Below are positions 16,979-23,904 of a DNA stretch of 42,670 nucleotides, piece after piece. Location: the NCBI GenBank assembly GCA_025355505.1, contig JANXZM010000073.1, forward strand, positions 1-42,670. The letters run 5' to 3'. The position numbers were made by a program, and so were the translations under genes. Source of the DNA: Acidobacteriaceae bacterium. GTDB lineage: Bacteria > Acidobacteriota > Terriglobia > Terriglobales > Acidobacteriaceae. Position 1 is the stretch's first letter, and the number at the start of each line of letters is the position of its first letter. Below the pieces are notes generated by a model. It saw only the letters and a program-made list of their open reading frames with translations, searched no databases and had not been told where the DNA came from.

Positions 16979-18418
16979 TTAGCTCGTGTGGGGACGGGCA
17001 CCCTCGCCCGTCCAAGCCGAGCGCAGCTCGGCAGTTGCCTGCGGCTCGACGGTTTCTTCCAGCGGAAAGAATAGCGCGAACACAGCGCCGCCTTCTGGTG
17101 CGTTCTCGACGTGGATCGACCCGTGATGACCGTCTACGATCTTCGAAACGATGGAGAGGCCAAGTCCCACACCGGTTTTCTTCGTGGTCACAAACGGGTT
17201 GAAAATCTCTTCGCGCAGTTCGTCGGAAACTCCGGGGCCGGTGTCAGCCAAGCGGAGTTCCACTCCTTCCCGACCGTTCTGCGTGGTGGGTTGAACTTCA
17301 ACGCGCAAAACGCCGCCGTGGTCTTGCTCCAGCATGGCTTCGTAGGCGTTCTGCACGAGATTGAGGAAGGCTTGCTCGCAGAGGCTTTCGTCCAGCGGAA
17401 CGGGCGGCAGTCCGCTCGCGTAGTGGCGCTCGACGCGCACCGATTTTCCCATATCTTGTTTGCCCTCTTGTGTGCCGGCAAATTGTTTACCGTTAAAGCG
17501 ATCCGCGACAATTTGCAGGACGCGATCGAGTAAGGCGATAAGGTTCGCGGGATGCGGCTGCGCGTGAAGCGGACGAGCGAAGTCCAGAAACTCGGTGACC
17601 AGGGCGCTGAGGCGGTCGACCTCGGTCGAAATGTAGCCGGCTAATTCGCGGGCAAGCTCGTCGGAAGCCTGCAATTTCTGGGTCAACATTTCGGCCGAGC
17701 CCTTGATGACTCCGAGGGGGTTGCGAATTTCATGCGCTAATCCGGCGGAGAGCTGACCGAGCGCGGCCAGCCGTTCAGAGCGCCGCGCTTCGGCTTGAGC
17801 CTGTTCAAGGCGGCGATTGCTTTCGGCAAGGCGTTCGGCGAGTTCACGGTACAACTGGGTTTGATGCTGGCGCTGTTGCGAAAAGCGGTTGACCACCATG
17901 GCAGCGAGAAAGAAAAACATGATGCGCAGCGCGAGGTGGCCGAAAGCCTCGGGAGTCAATTCATAATCCTGCATCGCGGGATAGAGATACGAGCAGTAGG
18001 CGGCGGATGCAAGCAGGGTCCAGAACAGCGTCAGCCACGGGCCACAGTAGAGTGCCGCGGTGACGACGGGAAGATAATAAATAGGATAGTAACTGCTGTT
18101 GATGCCGACTTCGCCGGTGTGGTCGATGAGGACAGTTGCCAGCAAAATCTTAAGGAGGACGACGTAGGAAACTCCTTTTTCGGGGAAACGCAAGATCAAC
18201 CGTGTCTCCAGAAGCTGCACAATGCCGATGGCAAGAATGATTAACTGCTTATGCCATTCGAACTGTGGAGGAAGCACGGCCAGGCCGGCAAGGAAGAGGA
18301 GCCAGATGGTGAGCCATACCGCATCGAGACGGTTAAACCGCCGGGATTCGGCATCGAGACTTGGAGGGGCAAGTGCCACGCAGCTTCCATCCAACCGCAG
18401 AAAGCCCTCCGGCGTCAA
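16979..18418 (-). CDS. Membrane-bound sensor histidine kinase (NtrB-type)
   Basis: About 479 residues. The N-terminal half (about 33-178) contains several hydrophobic helices, making a membrane-embedded sensor with no large periplasmic domain. A coiled-coil-like linker (about 182-215) leads to the dimerisation/phosphoacceptor region with AGLAHEIRNPLG, His229. The ATPase domain shows the N box (NLVQNAYEAM), G1 (DTGPGV), F (NPFVTTK) and G2 (GVGLGLSI), ending near residue 455. The signal sensed cannot be told from the sequence. The start is uncertain: the frame opens with TTG at 18418, and a GTG a little downstream (VALAPPS) is possible. The gene lies directly upstream of the NtrC-type regulator, which is surely its partner. 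The pair is bracketed by inverted copies of repeat R1. Confidence 0.92.
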   Translation of the reverse strand: MTPEGFLRLDGSCVALAPPSLDAESRRFNRLDAVWLTIWLLFLAGLAVLPPQFEWHKQLIILAIGIVQLLETRLILRFPEKGVSYVVLLKILLATVLIDHTGEVGINSSYYPIYYLPVVTAALYCGPWLTLFWTLLASAAYCSYLYPAMQDYELTPEAFGHLALRIMFFFLAAMVVNRFSQQRQHQTQLYRELAERLAESNRRLEQAQAEARRSERLAALGQLSAGLAHEIRNPLGVIKGSAEMLTQKLQASDELARELAGYISTEVDRLSALVTEFLDFARPLHAQPHPANLIALLDRVLQIVADRFNGKQFAGTQEGKQDMGKSVRVERHYASGLPPVPLDESLCEQAFLNLVQNAYEAMLEQDHGGVLRVEVQPTTQNGREGVELRLADTGPGVSDELREEIFNPFVTTKKTGVGLGLSIVSKIVDGHHGSIHVENAPEGGAVFALFFPLEETVEPQATAELRSAWTGEGARPHTS

Positions 18419-18522
18419 TTGGACGGGCGGCTTGCTCCGGTGCAGGAACAGTAACCGGAGACAAAGCTGGGCAGATTTTGTGGAGGGCGCACACGAGGCG
18501 TTTGGCGATGCTGGAGTTAACG

Positions 18523-18655
18523 ATTATCCGATTAAGTCCAGGCTGGCAAGACTGGATACTCGGAAGGGACGATCGTCGGCGGCTAAAGCCGCTTGTGTGG
18601 CGGGTTCTAACGGCAGGGCTGAAGCCATGCCTTTTCAAAGCTGTCCGGGAACCAA
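18523..18655 (-). repeat. Dispersed repeat R1, copy 2 (inverted)
   Basis: Read on the minus strand, this repeats 15392-15524 along its full 133 bp with scattered substitutions, including the central AAGCGGCTTTAGCCGC palindrome. It lies in the gap between argJ and the histidine kinase gene, and partly where the kinase promoter should be. Confidence 0.85.
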
Positions 18656-18672
18656 TCGGTTTTTCCTCTGAT

Positions 18673-18723
18673 CCTCTGTGCTTTCTGTGGTTGCAAAAAG
18701 TTTTACCACAGGGGACACAGAGG
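18673..18723. repeat. Imperfect palindrome of the CACAGAGG repeat family
   Basis: Arms CCTCTGTG (18673-18680) and CACAGAGG (18716-18723), plus inner CTGTGGT/ACCACAG, form a long interrupted hairpin around a central AAAAAG. One arm, 18705-18730, recurs inverted at 14902-14926. It abuts repeat R1 copy 2 and lies downstream of argJ, where it could also act as a transcript end. Confidence 0.65.
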
Positions 18724-18760
18724 TACACGGGGTAGAATAAGCGCACTGCATATCCCTTTT

Positions 18761-19978
18761 CTAAGTGGAATAGTCGGCGTTGATCCGCACATACTCAGCA
18801 GTCAGATCGGTGGTGAGAAATCTTACCGAGTGCTGGCCGCGCCGAAGCTGCACACGAATATCGCAGACAGGCTGCGCGAGAGTGCGGTGGGCTTGCTGCT
18901 GATTGAACGCGCAGGCAACTCCGTTGCGGCATACCTTCTGACTACCAATGACAATCTGTACTCGCGATGGATCGATGGGCACGCCGCACCTTCCCACTGC
19001 GGCCAGAATGCGGCCCCAATTGGGATCGGCACCCGCCCATGCGGTTTTAACAAGCAGGGAGTGAGCAATCGTCCGCGCCACCAATAGCGCCTCTTCCCTG
19101 CTGGTCGCTTGTTCGACGAACAAACGGATCACGTGCTGAACGCCTTCACCGTCACTGACGATCTGCTCGGCTAGCGATTGGCAGACTGCGGTCAGAGCGG
19201 CGGAGAACTTGTTGCGGGTGCGAACATCTTTCACCCGCGCACCGCTGGCTCCGCTCGCAAGCAGCAGCACGGTGTCGTTGGTGGAGGTGTCGCCGTCAAT
19301 GGACATGCAATTCAATGAATCGTCACAGGCCTCGCGCAAAACAGGATGCAGCTCACGCGGGCTCGCATCCACGTCGGTGAACAAGTACACCAGCATGGTC
19401 GCAAGCTGCGGATGAATCATGCCGGCGCCCTTTGCGATTCCCAGCACCGTGACTGCTTGCGAGGCTGCTTGGAAGCGAACGGACGCGATCTTCGGCCGGG
19501 TGTCGGTGGTCATGATGGCGTGGGCAAAGGCGAGGACGCCACGCTTGCTGGCGGATAGCGCTGCCATGAGATCCGGCAACTTTACGCGGATTTTCTCTGA
19601 AGGCAGTCGCACTCCGATGATGCCGGTCGAGGAGGGAAAGACTTCGGCAGCGGGCACGCCGAACAGGTTTCCGGCTTCGCGACAAACCCGTTCGCAGTCT
19701 TGAATGCCGGCGCGTCCGGTGGCACAGTTGGCGTTTCCGGAGTTTACGATCACGGCGCGAACGCGGCCGCCGGTCAAAAGCAACGACGCGCGGCCGACTT
19801 GCACGGGAGCGGCGACTACACGGTTCTTTGTGAACAACGCGGCAGCGGTCGCGCCAGTGGCGGATTCCACCAGCGCGAGATCCGGCCGGCCGCTGACTTT
19901 AATCCCGGCGGCGACAGCGGAGAAAGAAAATCCCAGGGGCAAGCGAATTTTCTCGGGAGAACGGCGGAGTGAAGTCAT
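18761..19978 (-). CDS. argJ: Bifunctional ornithine acetyltransferase/N-acetylglutamate synthase
   Basis: A 405-residue ArgJ. The enzyme transfers the acetyl group from N-acetylornithine to glutamate, closing the cyclic arginine pathway; many members also use acetyl-CoA. The family cleaves itself at a conserved Thr, seen here as Thr194 in KGAGMIHPQLATML. Other family landmarks are TKNRVVAAPV, VNSGNANCATG, SSTGIIG and DGDTSTNDT. The length is as expected. The ATG at 19978 overlaps the stop of the argA-like gene by 4 bp, and this is the last gene of the arg operon. The final residues (YVRINADYST) match the usual ArgJ C-terminus (YxxINxxYxT). Confidence 0.96.
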   Translation of the reverse strand: MTSLRRSPEKIRLPLGFSFSAVAAGIKVSGRPDLALVESATGATAAALFTKNRVVAAPVQVGRASLLLTGGRVRAVIVNSGNANCATGRAGIQDCERVCREAGNLFGVPAAEVFPSSTGIIGVRLPSEKIRVKLPDLMAALSASKRGVLAFAHAIMTTDTRPKIASVRFQAASQAVTVLGIAKGAGMIHPQLATMLVYLFTDVDASPRELHPVLREACDDSLNCMSIDGDTSTNDTVLLLASGASGARVKDVRTRNKFSAALTAVCQSLAEQIVSDGEGVQHVIRLFVEQATSREEALLVARTIAHSLLVKTAWAGADPNWGRILAAVGRCGVPIDPSRVQIVIGSQKVCRNGVACAFNQQQAHRTLAQPVCDIRVQLRRGQHSVRFLTTDLTAEYVRINADYST

Positions 19979-20481
19979 GCTTGAATCTTCAACCAGTTCT
20001 TGGGCGGCGGCAAAATTGCAAATGTGGGTAGATTGCCACGGATCATCGGAACTTCGTCGCAGCGATAGAGTCTGGGGCACTGATAACAGTCTTTGTGGAT
20101 CTTATCGGGAAGATCCTGATGCTCGGCGGTAGTGAATCCCATGCGTGAAAAAAAATCCGGAATGCGAGTGAACAGGCAGACGCAGGTGACTTTGTGCTTG
20201 TCCGCTTGCGCAAGAAGAGCCTTTACCAGGCGTCTGCCGCCACCGCTGCTTTGGCTCGCGGGATCGACGGTAATCGAACGAATCTCGGCCAGGTGCACGC
20301 CATAGAGGTGGAGAGCGCCGCATCCGATGATGCGTTCGTCATGCTCAAGCACGACAAAGTCGCGGACGTTCTCGCAGATTTCCGCGAGTGTACGGGGCAG
20401 GAGAGTGCCGTCGCCGGAGTAGGCCGCGATGAGAGCGTGAATCTGCTCGGCATCGGGCAGGACCGCTTCACGCGTGCGCAT
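19975..20481 (-). CDS. argA: GNAT N-acetylglutamate synthase-like protein
   Basis: A 168-residue single-domain GNAT. The acetyl-CoA loop is QSSGGGRRLVKAL, following the beta-4 strand IRSITVDP, with IPDFFSRMGF in the C-terminal part. Short GNAT proteins of this kind inside arg operons make N-acetylglutamate, the first intermediate, without the kinase-like domain of enterobacterial ArgA. The ATG at 20481 is chosen for a strong ribosome site (AAGGAGG) and because it starts at the GNAT fold; an open frame up to 20562 lies inside argD. It overlaps the argD end by 14 bp and the argJ start by 4 bp. A CxxC (YQCPRLYRC) near residue 140 is typical of this subgroup. The symbol is given by function and context, and homology to classical ArgA covers only the acetyltransferase part. 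Confidence 0.82.
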   Translation of the reverse strand: MRTREAVLPDAEQIHALIAAYSGDGTLLPRTLAEICENVRDFVVLEHDERIIGCGALHLYGVHLAEIRSITVDPASQSSGGGRRLVKALLAQADKHKVTCVCLFTRIPDFFSRMGFTTAEHQDLPDKIHKDCYQCPRLYRCDEVPMIRGNLPTFAILPPPKNWLKIQA

Positions 20482-21763
20482 AGACCTCCTTGCGCGGTGG
20501 CGAAGCGGATTTCTTTTCTTTTTTCCTGTCGTCTTTCCTGTTTTCGTGCGTGGATTCCGCATGCTTGCGCAACGCCGTGTCCAGGGCTTTTACCACCTGA
20601 TCCACGTGCTTTTTCTGAATCACGTAAGGCGGCAAAAAGCGCAGCACGGTTTCGTGCGTGCGATTGATAATGATCCCTTCCTGCAGCAGTTGCTTCGCTA
20701 CGGCCTTCGCCAGTTCGGGCGAGTCCAATTCCACGGCCTGCATCAGGCCTACCCCGCGGACTTCCTGAATCGATTTGTGCTTCTTGTCCAGTGTTTCAAG
20801 CGCCACATGAAAATATTCGCCGAGTTCGCGCACGTGCTTCAGCAATAGCCGTTCGGCGCGCAGGAACTCGATGGCAACGGCGCAGGCCAGCGGGCCTCCG
20901 CCGAAAGTGGTGCCGTGCATACCGGGATGCATACAACTCGCAACCCGTTCGGTGGTAAGGATGGCGCCGAGTGGCAAGCCGCAAGCCAGTGGTTTGGCGA
21001 CGGTGACCACGTCCGGCGGCACATTGTAGTGTTGGTAGGCAAAATGGCGCCCGGTGCGACCGAGGCCGCACTGAATCTCGTCGAGCAGGAGCAACGCGCC
21101 GCTCTGCTTGGTCAAGCGCGAGGCGAGTTCGAGAAATTCCCGATTGACCGGACGAATCCCGCCCTCTCCCTGAATGGTCTCGATGCACACGGCGCAGACG
21201 CTGGAATCGAATTTTCGTTGCAGATCGTCCAGGTCATTGAACTTGACGAAACTCACGCCGGGTACAAGAGGAACGAAGGGCGCGCGATATTTCGGCTGGC
21301 CGGTGGTGGCTAGAGCGCCAAAGGTGCGTTCATGAAAAGAGTTCTCCATGGCAAGAATGCGCGTCTTCGGAGTAGGCTTGCCGCCGTTCTTGTTGTTCGT
21401 TTGCGCAAAGGCGCGGGCAAGTTTGAGCGCACCTTCCCAGGCCTCGGTGCCGCTGTTGCAGAAAAACACGCGGTCCAGTCCGGAGATTTTCGTCAACAGC
21501 CGCGCAAGCTCCGCTTGATACTCGTGGAAGAAGAGATTGGAGACATGAATCAAGCGGCCAGCCTGACGCTTGATCACCGTTTGAATGGCAGGGTGGTTAT
21601 GGCCGAGCGCATTGACCCCGATTCCACTCAGGAAATCCAAATACCGCTGGCCGCGAGAATCCCAGAGATACACGCCGCGCCCTCGCACAAAAAGGATGGG
21701 CTGGCGCTCGTAGGTGGAAAGCAAGAGCTTCGCTTCCATGCGGGAGACAGAAGCGAGGCTCAT
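20468..21763 (-). CDS. argD: Acetylornithine aminotransferase
   Basis: A 431-residue class III PLP-dependent aminotransferase converting N-acetylglutamate semialdehyde to N-acetylornithine. Landmarks are YLDFLSGIGVNALGHNHP, FFCNSGTEAWEGALKLAR, NSFHERTFGAL, LLLDEIQCGLGRTG (Asp228) and VVTVAKPLACGLPLGA with the PLP-binding Lys257. The C-terminal extension after residue 400 is Lys/Glu/Arg-rich. The ATG at 21763 overlaps the argB stop by 4 bp. The frame runs open to 22486, but the extra part is a shadow of argB. The arg-operon context separates it from the related ornithine and GABA aminotransferases. Confidence 0.95.
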   Translation of the reverse strand: MSLASVSRMEAKLLLSTYERQPILFVRGRGVYLWDSRGQRYLDFLSGIGVNALGHNHPAIQTVIKRQAGRLIHVSNLFFHEYQAELARLLTKISGLDRVFFCNSGTEAWEGALKLARAFAQTNNKNGGKPTPKTRILAMENSFHERTFGALATTGQPKYRAPFVPLVPGVSFVKFNDLDDLQRKFDSSVCAVCIETIQGEGGIRPVNREFLELASRLTKQSGALLLLDEIQCGLGRTGRHFAYQHYNVPPDVVTVAKPLACGLPLGAILTTERVASCMHPGMHGTTFGGGPLACAVAIEFLRAERLLLKHVRELGEYFHVALETLDKKHKSIQEVRGVGLMQAVELDSPELAKAVAKQLLQEGIIINRTHETVLRFLPPYVIQKKHVDQVVKALDTALRKHAESTHENRKDDRKKEKKSASPPRKEVYAHA

Positions 21764-22545
21764 GCTCTCAGCACCTCGGTGCCGCACTCCAGCTTGGTAA
21801 AATAAAACAGCGGCAGCATTTCGACCTGCGTAGCGGGCAGGATGCGCACGCGTCCCACGCCTGATTTGAGCGCCTGAGTACAGGCTTCGAGCTTGGGCAT
21901 CATGCCGCCGCTGACTACAGATTCCTCGATAAGTCCGGCAACTTGTTTGGTATCCAACCTGGGCATCACCGAGCCGTCGGCTTGTTTTACACCGGGCACA
22001 TCGGTGAGAAAAATCAGCGCGTCGGCCTCGCAAGCTATGGCGCACGCAGCGGCCATCTGGTCCGCATTCACGTTGTAATACTGCCCGTCGCCTCCGAGCG
22101 CAAGAGGGGAAAGCACAGGAATGCCGCCTTCGGCCCAGATGGCTTTGAGCCAGCGCGGCTCGGAAAAGCAGATTTCGCCAACAAATCCTAAGTCGTATTC
22201 CGCGTCTTGCTTTTTTCGGGCACGAAAGACGCCGCCGTCTCCGCCACAAAGACCGATGGCCGGCTGGCCGGCAGCAGCGATCGCCGCCACCAGGCTTTTG
22301 TTCACGATGCCGGCGAGCACCATCAGGGCAACATCGCGCGTCTCGGCGTCGGTAATGCGCAGTCCGTGTACAAAATCGCTTTTTTTCCCGAGGAGCTCCA
22401 GAGTGCGCGTCAGCGCGCTGCCACCGCCGTGTACGACGGCGACCTGCTGTCCGTCGTGAGCCATCTGCACCACCGCTTGCGCACATTTCCGAAGAGTCGG
22501 CTTATCCTCCAACGCCGCGCCGCCGATCTTGACGACAATTTTCAC
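21760..22545 (-). CDS. argB: Acetylglutamate kinase
   Basis: A 261-residue amino-acid kinase that phosphorylates N-acetylglutamate. It shows the N-terminal KIGGAAL, the VVHGGGSAL nucleotide/substrate loop, a GLRITD segment, YNVNADQMAAACA and FLTDVPGV, all typical of ArgB. At 261 residues it is a short, E. coli-like form without the N-terminal helix found in arginine-inhibited hexameric ArgB. Feedback inhibition by arginine is therefore less likely, which is an inference from length. It overlaps argC and argD by 4 bp each. Confidence 0.95.
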   Translation of the reverse strand: MKIVVKIGGAALEDKPTLRKCAQAVVQMAHDGQQVAVVHGGGSALTRTLELLGKKSDFVHGLRITDAETRDVALMVLAGIVNKSLVAAIAAAGQPAIGLCGGDGGVFRARKKQDAEYDLGFVGEICFSEPRWLKAIWAEGGIPVLSPLALGGDGQYYNVNADQMAAACAIACEADALIFLTDVPGVKQADGSVMPRLDTKQVAGLIEESVVSGGMMPKLEACTQALKSGVGRVRILPATQVEMLPLFYFTKLECGTEVLRA

Positions 22546-23594
22546 TGCAGACCCTCCGCTTCATCCCAGCCGTACATGAGGTTCATATTCTGCACGGCTT
22601 GACCGGCCGCGCCTTTGAGCAGGTTGTCCAGACAGGAGACCAGGACGAGCCGCCGTCCATCGTGCGCAAGGCAGAAGCCAATGTCACAGTAGTTGGTATG
22701 CACGGAAAATTGAATTTCCGGCAAACCGGACGCCGGGAAAATGCGCACCCAGCGCTTGCCTTTGTAACAATCCTGAAAGCAACTCTGGATCTCGTCCGTC
22801 GTCATTTTGCGCTTCAGGTGCACATAAATGGTGGACAGAATTCCGCGAGGAATTGGCAAAAGATGAGGAGTGAAGATCAACTGGCAGGAATTGAGCGCCA
22901 ATTGTTCTAGGATTTCACCGGTGTGACGGTGTCCGAAGACCGAGTAGGCAAAAAAGTTGTCGGCCACCGACACGAAGTGTGTACGCGCCGTGGGTTCCTT
23001 GCCGGCGCCGGATACGCCGGACTTCGAATCGGAAATGATGCCGCGATCGCAATCCACCAAACTGGCCAACAGCAAGGGCGCCAGCGCAAGAATGACTGAA
23101 GTCGCATAGCAGCCGGGATTCGCAACCAGAGCGGCGGACGGTATCTGGTCGGCATTCAACTCCGGCAGACCGTACACGGCGCGCTCGGTCAGTTCCGCCG
23201 CAGTCTGCGGGTTGGCATCTTTGAAGCCATAGACGGCTCGATGCTGTTCCTGCTTCAGCCGCCACGCCCCGCTAAGATCGACGACCCGCAGGCCGCTCGC
23301 AATTGCCTCGGGAACAAGTTCGCGAGAAACGGCGTGTGGAGTAGCCAGAAACAGCAGTTCTGCGCCATGCTGCTTCAACGCGGACCACGAAAACGGCTGG
23401 ACCGGCGCATTGCCATTGCCGGAAATGTGGGGCAATCCAGCGCTGGGCCCGTCGGACTTGCCGGACTCTGTCTCTGCACTGCGCCGCAAAAACAAGGGCG
23501 CGCCGGTCCGCGGATGCCGGACGAGAAGGCGGGCGAGTTCGAGGCCGGAATAGCCGGTCGCGCCGAGAACCGCGGTTTTTAGTTTGGCCGCCAT
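22542..23594 (-). CDS. argC: N-acetyl-gamma-glutamyl-phosphate reductase
   Basis: A 350-residue NADPH-dependent reductase making N-acetylglutamate semialdehyde. The N-terminal GATGYSG (11-17) is the dinucleotide-binding loop, the catalytic Cys162 lies in VANPGCYAT, and HRHTGEI carries the active-site His region. It is the first gene of the operon; the ATG at 23594 has only a weak AAAG-type ribosome site. Promoter and operator candidates lie at 23667-23712. A long leader of about 85 nt separates them from the start codon. Confidence 0.95.
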   Translation of the reverse strand: MAAKLKTAVLGATGYSGLELARLLVRHPRTGAPLFLRRSAETESGKSDGPSAGLPHISGNGNAPVQPFSWSALKQHGAELLFLATPHAVSRELVPEAIASGLRVVDLSGAWRLKQEQHRAVYGFKDANPQTAAELTERAVYGLPELNADQIPSAALVANPGCYATSVILALAPLLLASLVDCDRGIISDSKSGVSGAGKEPTARTHFVSVADNFFAYSVFGHRHTGEILEQLALNSCQLIFTPHLLPIPRGILSTIYVHLKRKMTTDEIQSCFQDCYKGKRWVRIFPASGLPEIQFSVHTNYCDIGFCLAHDGRRLVLVSCLDNLLKGAAGQAVQNMNLMYGWDEAEGLQ

Positions 23595-23666
23595 CCCATT
23601 TTCTTTCAGTCTCTCCGCTCGATCCGTTTCGTCATTTTTCGCGTTGAGGAATATTTATCCATCAAT

Positions 23667-23682
23667 ATGCATAAATATGCAT
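23667..23682 (-). promoter_or_regulatory. ARG-box-like operator of the arg operon
   Basis: This is a perfect inverted repeat, ATGCATA-AA-TATGCAT. It keeps the TGnATA...TATnCA layout of ArgR/AhrC operators, differing from the common TGAATA half-site at one symmetric base. A second AT-rich imperfect palindrome (GGAATATTTATCC, 23648-23660) lies about one helical turn further downstream, as expected for paired ARG boxes. It directly follows the -10 element. Assignment to ArgR is by position and pattern only. Confidence 0.6.
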
Positions 23683-23684
23683 CT

Positions 23685-23712
23685 ATATTAAACGGTCTTG
23701 CTGAACTGTCAA
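23685..23712 (-). promoter_or_regulatory. Sigma-70-type promoter of argC
   Basis: On the minus strand, -35 TTGACA (23712-23707, perfect consensus), a 16-nt spacer and -10 TAATAT (23690-23685) lead into the operator palindrome. The predicted start of transcription, near 23678, falls inside the palindrome, which suits repression by steric block. Confidence 0.7.
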
Positions 23713-23755
23713 GTCGAAACCTGAACCCCGGCAAACCTGGAGTTTTTGAGCGGTG

Positions 23756-23832
23756 GGAGACAGGGCAAGTCCCGTCTCCAGGGAACAGCGGGCTGGGCGG
23801 CGGCCCACGTCTCGAAAACCGCGAGACGTGGG
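23756..23832. repeat. Paired hairpins between argC and the glucan phosphorylase gene
   Basis: Hairpin one (23756-23779) pairs GGAGAC with GTCTCC and inner GGG with CCC around a 5-nt loop. Hairpin two (23804-23832) has perfect 11-bp arms CCCACGTCTCG/CGAGACGTGGG and a 7-nt loop. Both lie upstream of the arg promoter, beyond the end of the phosphorylase gene. They resemble mobile REP-like hairpins and could also block read-through into the arg operon. Confidence 0.6.
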
Positions 23833-23880
23833 GCACCCTGGTTTTGCGATAGTGCTTTTTGAAAGAGCGGCAAGAAGAAA

Positions 23881-23900
23881 GCGGCGGATTCGTAAGCCGC
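23881..23900 (-). terminator. Weak terminator after the phosphorylase gene
   Basis: On the minus strand, immediately after the stop codon, GCGGC pairs with GCCGC across a 10-nt loop and is followed by TTTCTTCTT. The short stem and broken T-tract make it a weak candidate. Confidence 0.4.
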
Positions 23901-23904
23901 GCTC

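Noticed and set aside
16979-18760. Search for a sigma-54 (-24/-12) promoter near the NtrC-type system
   Set aside because: TGGCAC-like words occur elsewhere in the window (for example near 8727 and 33283), but none has a TTGCA-type -12 element at the right spacing before a gene.
21764-22486. N-terminal extension of the argD frame over argB
   Set aside because: The Arg-rich sequence has no homology feel and overlaps the well-defined argB. The ATG at 21763 with a 4-bp overlap is the proper start.
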